This document shows, in pieces, positions 27,001 through 36,480 of a stretch of 64,000 nt of DNA (the stretch's first letter is position 1; each line of letters begins with the position of its first letter). Source of the stretch: Bacteroidota bacterium (GTDB taxonomy: Bacteria; Bacteroidota; Bacteroidia; B-17B0; Aurantibacillaceae). Under the pieces are notes generated by a model. It did no database searches, had not been told where the DNA came from, and worked only from the letters and a program-made list of their open reading frames with translations. The position numbers were made by a program, and so were the translations under genes. The stretch lies in assembly GCA_017303905.1 (NCBI GenBank), contig JAFLBH010000002.1, positions 496,001 to 560,000 on the forward strand, given 5' to 3'.

Positions 27001-30000
27001 AGCCAGTCAGGAGCCTGGTAAAATACATTTGGTATCGTTTGCTCCAGTTTCAGACCATAGAATATTTTCCGTTGATCAATGAGCGCGATAGTATAATCGT
27101 AAACTGACCTGTACCATTCAAGTGCTGAAATAAACTGACCTCGTTTCTGTTGATCAAGGGCAAGCATCATGGGAACAAAATAGAATGCCTCGTACAAAAG
27201 ATCTTTTACACAAGCTGGACGTTTTATCCAGGCAGCGGAAATGCCCTGTGGCTGATTCATGTTCTCTTTCAGCTTCTGTTCAATTGTTAGTTTACGGGCT
27301 GCCATGTCGGTGATGCACTCGGCTGACTCAATTAGTATATCTGAAATCTCTTCCGGATGAAGAATACAAAAATTTGAAGCTGAATTATGATTTAGTATTC
27401 TTACGCTGAATTTACGATCAATCACATAATCTCTTAACGCATAACCTCTTGGTGCATCTCTGTCTTGGAAAAACGGGTACACCTTCTTTATCCAGGAATT
27501 GGGGGAACTGAAAAGCTGGGGAGAGAAAATTGTTATCTCTGCTGGTGTTAAATTGCTCGAAGGAAGAGTCGGAATTGGTGGATTATAACTACTAATAGCA
27601 GGTTTATAAGCGAATGTTCTGGTTGTATTATTGTTATATAATAAGACAATTGCATTCGGTTGGTAACGGCTTTCAAATGCACCAATGACATCGCCAATTC
27701 CCGTATCTATAAACCCATAAGCGTCTTCTTTCCCAACATAGCCGAAGTATAGAGAGTTGGGGAAAACAGTAGTAATGGCGCCTAAGCCATAATTATATTG
27801 CGCTGTAGGACTCGGACTGGGGCTCGGACTTGGACTTGGAGCAGGGTTTGGTGGTGGTGGTGGAAAGGTTACAGGATGATAGATGGCTGTTACAGGTTTT
27901 ACATTTGCAGGACCATCTGTATATATCCTGTATTTGTTGTCAATAAACTTGTTGTTGTCAAAGTCATAGCCGAATTCTTTATGGACATTCGAAAATGTTG
28001 TAACAGTGATAACAGGAGTAACTGGATTCATAAACCAGTCAAGCGGTTTCCAGAATGGGTGTCGCCTCCAAGGATTCCTGACGTATGTGATTTTCTCAAA
28101 GTTGGTAGTTTTGCCATAAGAAAAAATAAATTGTGGCATTTCCCAATCCATGCTGTGCTGGCAGGCGGTAACAAATGCCGGCTCAACGTCATCCAGTTTA
28201 GGTAAGTCTTCGCAATCACTCGGCGCAGACCACCCTCCGTCAGGATCAAAGAGGGGCTTGTTTAACTGACCCATTTTCAATTTGCCATTATCCAGGTAAC
28301 GGTAAAACAGATATAGGGACATTTCAATTGGTTTCCATCCGCCATCTCTTGAGCCAAGAATATAGCAGCCAAGCAACTTTACATCTTTTATGTTTAATGG
28401 CAAAGGCTGCCAGAATTCCAAACCATCTGGATCCTCGGTTTGTTTCTTGCACCAATATGTTTTGCCACTTTTGGCCTGACCGAAAAAATAGGTCTCCCAC
28501 TTGAGAATATTTGAATCATTGCAGCACTCACTGGCATTTAAATCTCTGTAATAAGACCTGCCGCTGGTACTGCATGTGATCTCCATATTCTCTATATCGA
28601 TCAGATATTGCTGAAACTGCTTGGCTTCAAAACAAGCGTCATCAGGACTAAACCGGTTAGAGCTACGAAGTGTAGAAGAAAGGTTAATAAACGCGGGACT
28701 TTGCTTTCTCTTTAAGGTTGGGTAGAGGAGATTCTCAGGATAGAGGTATATAAACATCGCCGAACGCCATGTAGCGTATGAACCCAGCCAAAGCCATTCC
28801 CTTTCAAAATACGGGGCTATTAGTTTGAAATTGCTTACAAAGTCATCAAATACTCCTGTCTGAAGTGCAAAATACAATCCTTGCAAAGTTTCTATCGCAA
28901 ACGAAACCCTGGTATGTTTTACACAGCAATTATCTTTGGTTTCAATAAAATAAGTTTTAGCCAGTCGCTCACAGGCATCTGCAAATAATTCGCAAGGCTG
29001 TTGTAACGCTCGGATCAGGGCATCACGCATATAAGGCATGTTCGCATCTTCCGCAGCAAGCAAAACATCTTTCCATCTTTCTTGCACCGCCTTTTCTTTC
29101 GCAATTCTGGTTTTTAAGGCGTCTAACCATTCTTTTCGCGCACTATAAGGCGCTCGCCATCTGTTTAAAGTTTGAAGGTCCGTAAGCGGAAAACTTGAAA
29201 TTGGAGGTACAAACACTTGAAAATAATCCTGATCAAGTATAATTCCTTGCGTGTACTCTTCCTGAACCTGGCTGAATGGAAGATTGATGTTCCTGATATG
29301 AATGAGGATATCAATAATATCACCGTATTCCGATTCTATTAACGGAGAGGGGCCAGAAGGCGTAGCGTTTTCAAGTACTGAATATATCTTACTTAAGAAC
29401 CTGTATTCCGTCATCGACATTCCTAACTGTGCCACAAATGGACGAATATCTTCTTTGTCTTCCTCCTTTACTTTAAGGTCGGTAAAGTATGGCAGATAAT
29501 CGAATTGCGAAGGCGGGGTTGTAGAAGAAACGCGCTGCACTATCAGATCGAGCTGGCCTTGTAAATTAGTAAAAAGCTGCCCCGCTGTTGGAACTGATGG
29601 GTTGATATAAACCGCAATCGCATTGTAAGTATTGATTAGTGCGATCCGTCTTAAATTCCATGTTGTATAAACCCAATTGGACGGAACAAAATTCTTAATG
29701 TATTCTGGTGGAATAATATCCGATTGTATGAATGGCTGGCGGTTCCATTCGGCAAGGGTAAGTTGCCAAGCCGTCCTATTTTCCACATTCCCGCGTCCTG
29801 GTGCCATTCTCATTTTCATGACATTATAATACAGCACTGGAACGCCATTAGGAAAACTTCCTGTTATTTCCTCTGGAATCCATCCCGATCCCGTAGACGT
29901 CGTTGTTGGATACAAACGTTGCCTTTTAAAAGCGGATATTAAAATCTTTATGGCCTTATCAATCTGGGCGGAAGTTGGAAGCTTAGTCGGATCGTTCAAT

Positions 30001-33000
30001 TCCCACAATGTTTTAACTGGAGCTACTTCGAGTAACTGAGCGCTGGTTAATCTGAATGCGGCCCAGGCAATATCACTCGCCTCCTTTTGCTTAAAAGCAT
30101 CTGTGCTTTGAAGATCGGCGATTAAAGTGTCAAGAGATGTATATGGTAAAATATTAAATGCTGTATTTGGATTTCCTGTATTGATCTGGTTCAGCATTTT
30201 TGTAAATGCATCCGGATCAAAAGTTACGGTTGTTGTAAAACCTTTGAACGTTGTGAAGTATCCATCCAAAATAATTTGCCTTGCATTATAAAGAACTCTG
30301 TAGGGCTCCGCTTCTGGATTAACAACGAGATTGATCTCAGGTAACAATTCCGGGTCGATGATTGCTGAGTGTGTAGAGTTAATGGCTCCAACTGTTGCTG
30401 GTATGGTTTGTAAGCTCGGGTCCCAGGAACCCTCTACGGGCTCCGTAATTGATTTCCAGAAGAACTGGCTGTCTAATCTCAACATTGCCGGAGGGGTAGA
30501 AGATCCTTTTATTTCTTCTTTCACCCATGTATCTCGTTGAGGAACCTTTGCACTTGTCCAGATGATCGATGCAAGATTATAAAGCTCACTGGTAGTCGGC
30601 CGCTCAAACGTAAACATTGAATTCTGGTAGTTTTCACATTTTAGCATTAACAGCATCATTTGATTGAATGCCGCTACCGACATGCGTAAATTCACATTAA
30701 TGATCGCCGTTAGCTCTGAAACTGAAATACCAGAAGCAAGCGCGTTGTAGGTTTGTTTTAACCTTTCCCAATTCGTTGTCGCCGTTATTACTGGTGGCCA
30801 GCTTCCGGGAGGATTCCATGTTGTATACACTAACGGACTGGTCATGCCAGATGGTACCGGGCTTAACAGGTTATAGTTGTGTGTTACAGTAAAAAGATTG
30901 TCAGTGAGGTTATCTGGATATACAATCACATCCGTGAAAATCGGCACCTCAACCTCGTACACAAAATTCATTGTTCCCGAAAGAAAAGTTGCGTCTGCGC
31001 CATTTCCACCTGTCAATGTCAAAGTAACCTGTGTTGAAGAATTAAAAACAATTGAACTGATAACTAAAGAAGTTACCGGCGGACTGGTTTGATATGGCGA
31101 GCTGCCTGCTGTACTCTCAAATTTGGCATATCCTCCCGCAAGTTGATCCATAAGTACAGGATTACCTGTCGGAAAATTTATGACAGGATTTAAAGCTCCC
31201 CCACTTGTATCTACGTAACCCGATAAAACCGTCAGTACCCGTTTGTATCTCATTTTCGGATTTACTCCGAGCGGCCGAACCATGCTAGGCTGAGGTACAG
31301 TTGGTGTGGGTTTTTTTAAAGCAACATCTGTATTCGTTTGATTAAGACTTAAATTCAATACATTAAAATTATTCCAGACGTTTAAGGGTCTTTGTATTTG
31401 TATGATGTTTCCTTCTATAACATGGGTAACAATGTCTCTGTCTAAAACTTTAATTATTCTGTTGTTGAAATCAGCCGATGTTCTTCTTGTGTTGGTGTTA
31501 TTGCTTATGCAGTAATCAAGAAAGATATCTGATTGCTGTTTTCTGTTTTCCCATAAGGCTTTGGCGTAAGGCGAAGTAACATAGGTCATGTCACTCCAGC
31601 CCATGATATCCGGATCAATAATAGGTAGCCAGCTTGGCTTAAACGTACTGTCGTTATTGAATACTACATCCTCCCGGCTATAGTTTGTGAAAGCATAATC
31701 TTCAGTTTTCCAAATGCTCCTTAAATAAATGGCCTGCCATTGCTCCATAATTGACAGCGGTGTATTTGTGAGCACGTTTCTCTTGGTATTCCTGAAACCA
31801 AAAATTGCTTCAAGATTCGCTGCATTTAACAACTGGTTTGGATTCGCGTTCACCAAGGTCAGATACATTCTATCGGCGGTGAAATTTGGATATACCGGAT
31901 CATAAAGAGGTATACCAAGTTTATTGGCTAGAGCCTGTGCCGCTTCAATCTTATCAGATTCCGGTTTTGTTGTTACAACATCCCTGAGTTCTTCTAGTGA
32001 AGTACCGGCTTCTGTTAAAATGGATTTATAAACCAGCATGAAGAATTGATTCCTTTCAGAATTCAATTTCGCGATCTGCGCAGGCGATAACTGGCCGTTT
32101 GCAATTTTTATATCAACTATCTTTTCAAGAACTTCGGTCACTAACCTTACCCTGCAAAATTCATCGTGTAGTGTATTACAGTTCACATTTAAACTGCCAA
32201 AGGGCTGTTGAAATAAATCTGAAATAAGACTGACAAAAGAGTTGATGGTTCCGCCGTGTACATATGGGGGTGTTCCATTATGATCAAGGTGTGCCGCTCC
32301 ATATTTAATCAGATCCATTAAATAAGCAAAAGGACTTATTCCTGATTTGCAATCATCGCATCCGCAGGAGTTCACAGCATTCGCCAACGAGGTTGTAATA
32401 AAATTGGAATTAGTCACGGCAGGTATGGCCGGATTGACCATTTTTAAATCGGTCAATAATCCACTCAGCAGGTTCCCAACGAGTTTTTGATTTTGAACTG
32501 CTATTTCATGAATTCTGGCGGCCTCGAATAAAGGCATGCTTGAATCTACCACATCGTTGAGAAACTGATCTTTTGGAGTATTTCCAATTCTCTGAAGATC
32601 ACCATATCCTTCTGCTATGAGATGTTGGTTTTGTGTCGCATCTGCATTGAGGGAAAATAAATCAACGTGACCTTGCAAAGTCTTCAGTTCTTCTTCACCG
32701 ACTTCGGGAGCAGGAAAACCATTAATATAAGTGATTGGTCCGGCTTGTCTTATCTTATTTGTTGTGGTGAGCCCATTCGATACTAAAAAGTCTTCAAACG
32801 ATGGCGAAAAAGTAATTCCGCTTATGGTCTGTATATCGGTAATACTTGGCGAGTTATCAGGTTCTGTGGGTGGTACGCCGGGGAGAAGCACGTCATGAAC
32901 ATCTGTATCTCCGGGTTTAACTACAAAATTTCCTGAAAAAATTGGAGGAGTTCCTGAGTTGTCGGTAAACACTTCCAGTAAAACTTTGGTAAAATAAGGT

Positions 33001-34040
33001 TCCCGGTTTCGTGTAGCTCCAAAGAAATCTTCAAAAGGAGTTCCGGGGCTTCCTAAAGTTCCGGTTGTTATTGTTCCACTACCGGCCGATGGCTCATAAA
33101 AACCATCAGAAACAACAGTAAGGTTTTCCGGAAACTCAAATCTTGTAAACTGCAACGTACCCAACAATTCCCACTCACTTGTTGAGTCATTAAATCCAAA
33201 TACTTGTCCATTTTTATTAATAAAGATTGCTTTCGTGTTGGTGGATAGTGAAATTGCCGGTAGGATCTGGTGAAAATTGCCATCTCCATCTTTAATGTGA
33301 AGCGAGTTGTCATGGACAACGATATCCCAAATCAGGGTATATATGCTGGTTGCTGGATCAGCGCCAGTTACTTCAAGATAATTTTCTTCATCTCTTCTGT
33401 CAAACGGTCCGGTCACAAAATAATTAATAACGGTTTCGCCTTCCGGTTTTATTACCACCAAAGATTGAACCGGCGAGCTTAATTGTATGTAACCTTCTGT
33501 ATTAGGGTGTAAAGTCGTTTGAGACTGGGTGGAGCCATCGGGCTCATAAATTGTAAAGTTTGCGATCAGATCGGCTGGTACGGTCTGAGGCACATCCGCA
33601 GAATAATGGAGATGAAAAGTAGTTGAGTTCGACACAGGTTTTGAAACCCTGATGGGTGAATTACTATCCGGAACCTTTTGATTATTTATATTTGATACCT
33701 CAACCTCAAAGACACCAACATCATTGAATCCCTCATGCAATGTAATTGCGGGTATAGGAACTGTAGGAGTTAATTCGGCCCCGTTAAAATAGATGCTTGC
33801 AAAGACCTCATGGATTTTTCCTTCAACTATATAGTCAATTGGACTATCAATTCGTATATCAAAAACAAAATCGCCATTATTGTCTGTAACACCCTTACCC
33901 AGGAAAACTGTTCCAAGTGGCGTTTTACGCCAAAGCTGATAACCTATATCGGCCAGATGTAAGGTTTCTGGAGGCACACCGCCGCCAGGAGAGAATAAGC
34001 AACTGATTTGTCCTTTTACTCTGAAATTTCTGGTATTCAT
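24021..34040 (-). CDS. Tc toxin TcA subunit (pore-forming, receptor-binding)
   Basis: A 3339-aa giant protein. Residues 1-110 resemble a transthyretin/carboxypeptidase-regulatory-like domain (ITDNNGDFVFDIRID-type strand). Large helical TcA shell regions follow, then a neuraminidase-like region around 1850-2000 and a proline/serine linker near 2065. The C-terminal ~650 residues contain the long helical channel (GLLDFEQNSLLLLRISAG, LNIVASGVFS) and the TcB-binding domain (SLAQNFPSEFQNFKETGVLNF, SNRFDYSNIADVVIAVDY). TcA forms a pentameric bell that binds the target cell and injects the TcB-TcC cargo through a syringe-like pore. No signal peptide is present, as usual for Tc. It is the first gene of the ~22-kb operon, and its length exceeds that of most TcA subunits (~2500 aa) because of extra N-terminal and insert domains. 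Confidence 0.93.
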   Translation of the reverse strand: MNTRNFRVKGQISCLFSPGGGVPPETLHLADIGYQLWRKTPLGTVFLGKGVTDNNGDFVFDIRIDSPIDYIVEGKIHEVFASIYFNGAELTPTVPIPAITLHEGFNDVGVFEVEVSNINNQKVPDSNSPIRVSKPVSNSTTFHLHYSADVPQTVPADLIANFTIYEPDGSTQSQTTLHPNTEGYIQLSSPVQSLVVIKPEGETVINYFVTGPFDRRDEENYLEVTGADPATSIYTLIWDIVVHDNSLHIKDGDGNFHQILPAISLSTNTKAIFINKNGQVFGFNDSTSEWELLGTLQFTRFEFPENLTVVSDGFYEPSAGSGTITTGTLGSPGTPFEDFFGATRNREPYFTKVLLEVFTDNSGTPPIFSGNFVVKPGDTDVHDVLLPGVPPTEPDNSPSITDIQTISGITFSPSFEDFLVSNGLTTTNKIRQAGPITYINGFPAPEVGEEELKTLQGHVDLFSLNADATQNQHLIAEGYGDLQRIGNTPKDQFLNDVVDSSMPLFEAARIHEIAVQNQKLVGNLLSGLLTDLKMVNPAIPAVTNSNFITTSLANAVNSCGCDDCKSGISPFAYLMDLIKYGAAHLDHNGTPPYVHGGTINSFVSLISDLFQQPFGSLNVNCNTLHDEFCRVRLVTEVLEKIVDIKIANGQLSPAQIAKLNSERNQFFMLVYKSILTEAGTSLEELRDVVTTKPESDKIEAAQALANKLGIPLYDPVYPNFTADRMYLTLVNANPNQLLNAANLEAIFGFRNTKRNVLTNTPLSIMEQWQAIYLRSIWKTEDYAFTNYSREDVVFNNDSTFKPSWLPIIDPDIMGWSDMTYVTSPYAKALWENRKQQSDIFLDYCISNNTNTRRTSADFNNRIIKVLDRDIVTHVIEGNIIQIQRPLNVWNNFNVLNLSLNQTNTDVALKKPTPTVPQPSMVRPLGVNPKMRYKRVLTVLSGYVDTSGGALNPVINFPTGNPVLMDQLAGGYAKFESTAGSSPYQTSPPVTSLVISSIVFNSSTQVTLTLTGGNGADATFLSGTMNFVYEVEVPIFTDVIVYPDNLTDNLFTVTHNYNLLSPVPSGMTSPLVYTTWNPPGSWPPVITATTNWERLKQTYNALASGISVSELTAIINVNLRMSVAAFNQMMLLMLKCENYQNSMFTFERPTTSELYNLASIIWTSAKVPQRDTWVKEEIKGSSTPPAMLRLDSQFFWKSITEPVEGSWDPSLQTIPATVGAINSTHSAIIDPELLPEINLVVNPEAEPYRVLYNARQIILDGYFTTFKGFTTTVTFDPDAFTKMLNQINTGNPNTAFNILPYTSLDTLIADLQSTDAFKQKEASDIAWAAFRLTSAQLLEVAPVKTLWELNDPTKLPTSAQIDKAIKILISAFKRQRLYPTTTSTGSGWIPEEITGSFPNGVPVLYYNVMKMRMAPGRGNVENRTAWQLTLAEWNRQPFIQSDIIPPEYIKNFVPSNWVYTTWNLRRIALINTYNAIAVYINPSVPTAGQLFTNLQGQLDLIVQRVSSTTPPSQFDYLPYFTDLKVKEEDKEDIRPFVAQLGMSMTEYRFLSKIYSVLENATPSGPSPLIESEYGDIIDILIHIRNINLPFSQVQEEYTQGIILDQDYFQVFVPPISSFPLTDLQTLNRWRAPYSARKEWLDALKTRIAKEKAVQERWKDVLLAAEDANMPYMRDALIRALQQPCELFADACERLAKTYFIETKDNCCVKHTRVSFAIETLQGLYFALQTGVFDDFVSNFKLIAPYFEREWLWLGSYATWRSAMFIYLYPENLLYPTLKRKQSPAFINLSSTLRSSNRFSPDDACFEAKQFQQYLIDIENMEITCSTSGRSYYRDLNASECCNDSNILKWETYFFGQAKSGKTYWCKKQTEDPDGLEFWQPLPLNIKDVKLLGCYILGSRDGGWKPIEMSLYLFYRYLDNGKLKMGQLNKPLFDPDGGWSAPSDCEDLPKLDDVEPAFVTACQHSMDWEMPQFIFSYGKTTNFEKITYVRNPWRRHPFWKPLDWFMNPVTPVITVTTFSNVHKEFGYDFDNNKFIDNKYRIYTDGPANVKPVTAIYHPVTFPPPPPNPAPSPSPSPSPSPTAQYNYGLGAITTVFPNSLYFGYVGKEDAYGFIDTGIGDVIGAFESRYQPNAIVLLYNNNTTRTFAYKPAISSYNPPIPTLPSSNLTPAEITIFSPQLFSSPNSWIKKVYPFFQDRDAPRGYALRDYVIDRKFSVRILNHNSASNFCILHPEEISDILIESAECITDMAARKLTIEQKLKENMNQPQGISAAWIKRPACVKDLLYEAFYFVPMMLALDQQKRGQFISALEWYRSVYDYTIALIDQRKIFYGLKLEQTIPNVFYQAPDWLLDPLNPHLMAQTRTNAYTKYTIMNIVQCMNAYADRQFTLDTIETVPIARKFYSEALELLKINGLLVKDNMCVTAANACLDAATGTETARTWSTMYIKLKDDLAGIGSSAVIESISPDIIDLLNSATEETYPEKFAAAFELIESSTPAPPPEEDVVAFMDGQDQRLNDAARYVLALNDPKDFNQSVGEWYATAVAGISGINVDDLSTPDGAAKISWLTNPVPDNATGFTFGFTDVAGKQFFAGDLSYNPNNPGPVSYNVNLKYKNAPSVIGLQPIEMPVSFSPLIDFKFCSPSNPVYQSLQMKCNLELFKIFNCRNIAGIVRELSPFAAPTDSTTGIPIIGASGNLVLPGVNNFAPTQYRFSVLLERAKQIAQQAQQMESLFLASIEKEDAENYAVLRAIQDLETTRGTIKLQDLRINQAKDERVVASLQLDKVNFIQNHYNDLIADGLLDFEQNSLLLLRISAGLQIGAAALNIVASGVFSSSTKFGDAAGQLALAASNLASSLSTFSSVQSQLASFKRREQEWKFQSQLAGFDISIANQQIKISDDNIRIVTQEREIAVLNNNHAQQTVDYLKNKFTNAELYNWMGQVLEGAYSYMLNLSTAIARTAEQQLYFERQEQAGPFILDDYWETPSSGFTSGTSDAKIDRRGLTGSARLLVDITKLEQHAFETNKRKLQMTKTISLAQNFPSEFQNFKETGVLNFELTNKQFDYDFPGQYLRLIKGVRTSVIGLIPVYDSVKATLTANTISYTVIGGTTFQKVPIRRVEVESVALTSANNATGVFELQPVQSELLNPFEAMGVESQWEFKMPQYSNRFDYSNIADVVIAVDYTAIDSFQYKTQVLLDNDNTLFFNRGFSLKNNFPDQWYELGEAQEGPLTFSVTIELKRELFPQGIKDLKLDGTNLSLLFARADGFEDEVENFDFLLAGGNVSLNKKTNKGILSVGVNTPNNSPVMNLTLVFDNNFTNRELFSKGNVTDIVLIVGCRAELIKYPL
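27804..27865 (-). repeat. Pro-Ser codon repeat in the TcA linker
   Basis: The minus strand encodes five Pro-Pro residues, then NPA, then repeated Pro-Ser pairs (PSPSPSPSPSP) near residue 2065 of TcA. The underlying hexamer repeat is prone to slip and can change linker length between strains. Confidence 0.75.
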
Positions 34041-34077
34041 AAATTGGTGGGTTTAATTTTTTTTAAAGATGTTTAGG

Positions 34078-34090
34078 CCGGTTAAACCGG
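34078..34090. promoter_or_regulatory. Palindrome CCGGTTAAACCGG upstream of the Tc operon
   Basis: A perfect 6-bp inverted repeat with a 1-base centre, 38 bp before the TcA ATG (34038-34040). It is a good size for a dimeric regulator. The NarL-type regulator 400 bp upstream is a candidate binder, but that is inference. The rest of 34041-34457 has no gene and no convincing promoter; a CAAAATTA (34396-34403) is a weak minus-strand -7 match (TAATTTTG). Confidence 0.4.
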
Positions 34091-34457
34091 TATAATAATT
34101 TTAGTTAAACAATTGAAGGTTTTTAATGATGGAAATGGAATTCCTTAATACGAGGCGGAGGAGTCTTTTCATATGATGGGTGAATAATTGCTGTTTTGTG
34201 TTTATTTTCTAATACCAAGAGGCAAAGGGCAGGGACAGGATCAAATAGAACTGGAGCGCAATTAAATTAGAGAGAACAAAAGGTCGGAATGAAAAAAGAA
34301 CGCAGATGAGTGCTTTCAAATAAACGCAAGATTTTTTAGATTAGTGTAATGCTATGTGTACTTAATTATTAACAAATGATCAAGGCGATATTAACCAAAA
34401 TTAAAAACCCAAGGGATACTCCTTGTTTTTACTTATGACATGTTTAATTTTATTTTG

Positions 34458-35129
34458 TTAAATAAAATTAGAATTAAAATCTCTCGGATAACTTACAAAC
34501 TGAAGTCCGGCCTCAATGGAATATTTCAAGAATTCTCCTTTATTTTTAACTCCCACCTTTTTATATATAGCTGTCAAATGTCCTCCTACAGTTTTTTCAG
34601 ATGTATCAAGCTGTTCGGCAATATCCTTAATTGTTTTGCCTTGGCACATGAGAGAAATTATCCCCAACTCTTTCTTTGTAAATATAAGTTTATAATAATG
34701 CCTATCCTTTTTCGCCGGACTCTGGAACAATTCTGGTAAATTCTTCTTATAAATACCTTTGTTGTGTACAACCTTTATTGCTTCAACAAGGATTTCTTTA
34801 CTATCTTTTTTTGAAACAAAAGCGCAAGCTCCTCGGTTTAACAAGTCTTTAATTAGTTCTTCGTCATGATAAGAGGAAACGATAATCACTTTTAGCTTTG
34901 GATATCTATTTCGAATACTGTTCAATGCTTTGCTTCCATTAAGCAATGGCATTTCGAGATCGAGCAGAACAATATCGGGTTTCAAGGTTTCTAAAAGCCT
35001 AAGTGCTCCCTCTCCATTCTTTGCGGTATCAAGCGTTCTTATGTATTCGGGTTCAAGCAATGCAACTAAGCCTTTCACGAAGAGAGACTCATCGTCAACA
35101 ATAACAATATCTATTTGCAGGACGTTCAT
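34458..35129 (-). CDS. NarL/FixJ-family response regulator
   Basis: A 223-aa two-domain regulator: receiver domain with the phosphoacceptor Asp in DIVLLDLEMP (about residue 56) and the switch residues in IVSSYHDEE and FVSKKDSKE, then a LuxR/GerE helix-turn-helix at about 150-215 (ELGIISLMCQGKTIKDIAEQLDTSEKTVGGHL). No histidine kinase is next to it. It lies 400 bp upstream of the Tc operon, on the same strand, and is the obvious local regulator candidate. A second and a third NarL-type regulator occur at 42139-42732 and 42981-43637. Confidence 0.9.
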   Translation of the reverse strand: MNVLQIDIVIVDDESLFVKGLVALLEPEYIRTLDTAKNGEGALRLLETLKPDIVLLDLEMPLLNGSKALNSIRNRYPKLKVIIVSSYHDEELIKDLLNRGACAFVSKKDSKEILVEAIKVVHNKGIYKKNLPELFQSPAKKDRHYYKLIFTKKELGIISLMCQGKTIKDIAEQLDTSEKTVGGHLTAIYKKVGVKNKGEFLKYSIEAGLQFVSYPRDFNSNFI

Positions 35130-35282
35130 GAGTAGACACTAAGGTATTGATTTTGATTAATTTTTTGGGCTTATTTTTTTTGTGAATGAAAAAATTAGGA
35201 CCATAGAGTTCAACACCTTTCGATTTGGTAGAGAAGATCGGTTATGTGCGTTTAGCGATCATGTGAGGTGGGGATTCAATCC

Positions 35283-35408
35283 TTTTATCTTCTTGTGACT
35301 GCTAGAACAGATATTTAAGACTAGCTTTTATTTAGAATATACTTTAAAACAATAGTTATTTTATTCAAATCCTGCTTAAAAGAGTTCAAGAATATATCTG
35401 GCTACTCC
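35283..35408. repeat. Diverged direct repeat, left copy
   Basis: This ~126-bp stretch aligns end to end with 41697-41823. Both begin TTTTATCTTCTTGT, share TTTTATTTAGAAT and contain AATCCTGCTTAAAAGAGTTC followed by AGAATATATCTGGCT-like sequence (second copy AGAATATGTCTGGCT). Each is followed by a strong hairpin. Together they bracket a 6.4-kb mosaic segment. The repeat has no long open frame. Confidence 0.75.
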
Positions 35409-35456
35409 AACTATCGTGAAGATTGTGAAGGAATAATTTTCTTTCGAGATTAAAGT

Positions 35457-35490
35457 TAATAAAGCCTCAGCTTATGTTGGGGCTTTATTA
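35457..35490. terminator. Strong hairpin with terminator features
   Basis: TAATAAAGCC (35457-35466) pairs perfectly with GGCTTTATTA (35481-35490), and the pairing extends inward through TCAGC and GTTGG. It lies about 50 bp after the left direct repeat. No clear gene ends here, so it may belong to the repeat itself. Confidence 0.55.
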
Positions 35491-35755
35491 TTCATTCAAA
35501 TGGCTGTTCCGATTAATATTAAAAATTTAAATGGCTAAGGGAAAACACTTAGAATAAAAAACAAAGTCGTAAGTTAAAAATTTTCTTTTCACAATTTTTC
35601 GAGTTTAATTTATCTTGCTTTTACTTATATTTTGGTCAACGAAATATTGTTGCCGGAAAAAATTGATTATGTTGTTTTTGGAATAACACTTGAAATTTTA
35701 CCATTCATCCTTTCAATGAGGACACATTGTTTAATTACCCACTTTTTTGATAATT

Positions 35756-36094
35756 TCATTCTACTCTAACCATAGCCACTTTTCCTCCGTTTACTTCTTG
35801 TTTCCATATCTTACGGTCTTCCTTGTCTAGCTTTATTTATTACACAAGGAGGTGTCAGAACATCCATTTCCGTATAGAAAGCAGTAGTTTTTTCATCTCC
35901 TTCTAAGATGTAATAAGTCCGGATACAGCCTTTTAATACAAAATAGCCATTGTTTGTTTTTTATCCTTCATCGAGTAAAACCGTTCCGTTCATTTCTTTA
36001 CTGTATGAAACAAGTCTAATGAAAGTAATGCGTCCTTCTCCTCTTTTGTCAGAGAAATGTATTTTGATATAAAGTCTAATAGTATGTCTTGCAT
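35756..36094 (-). pseudogene. Crp/Fnr-family regulator pseudogene fused to an unrelated C-terminal fragment
   Basis: Reading the minus strand from ATG at 36094 gives MQDILLDFISKYISLTKEEK, the typical N-terminus of Bacteroidota Crp/Fnr regulators. It then needs a frameshift after about codon 32, and meets an in-frame TAA where an EGQ codon is expected (EG*KTNNGYFVLKGCIR). The conserved cNMP-fold piece continues to TPPCVINK at 35832, after which the family sequence stops. A different frame then reads LDKEDRKIWKQEVNGG...VRVE and stops at 35756, which looks like the C-terminal end of another protein. The reading 36095-36480 upstream has no gene that I can support. Confidence 0.7.
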
Positions 36095-36480
36095 TTTTTT
36101 ATATTGTTACTCTTGTCTTTTTGACGTTAGGTTATTGAACTCAGGATTCAAATTCTTTAATAGTGTTTTCTGCATGCTTGGTTAAAAATTTATTTCGCTG
36201 ATCTATTTTCCAAAAAATTGTCGCAACAAAAAACCTGCATAACACCAAGCCCTGTGCCTATGTAATGTGCGCTAAAGTTGGATTGAAAGGTTGCGACTAA
36301 ACCGGTCGTTTAAAAAGCAGAGAAAATCACAAAATAGTTTAGGTACGTATATCGTTGTTGCGCATGTTGCTGGAAGTATTTCCATGCAATATCAAGGGCT
36401 TCTTTATCAGTTATTGAACTATTCATTCATAAATATAGGAAATTGTATTGTAGCTGTAAATTTTGTAAATTCGTTTAGTC

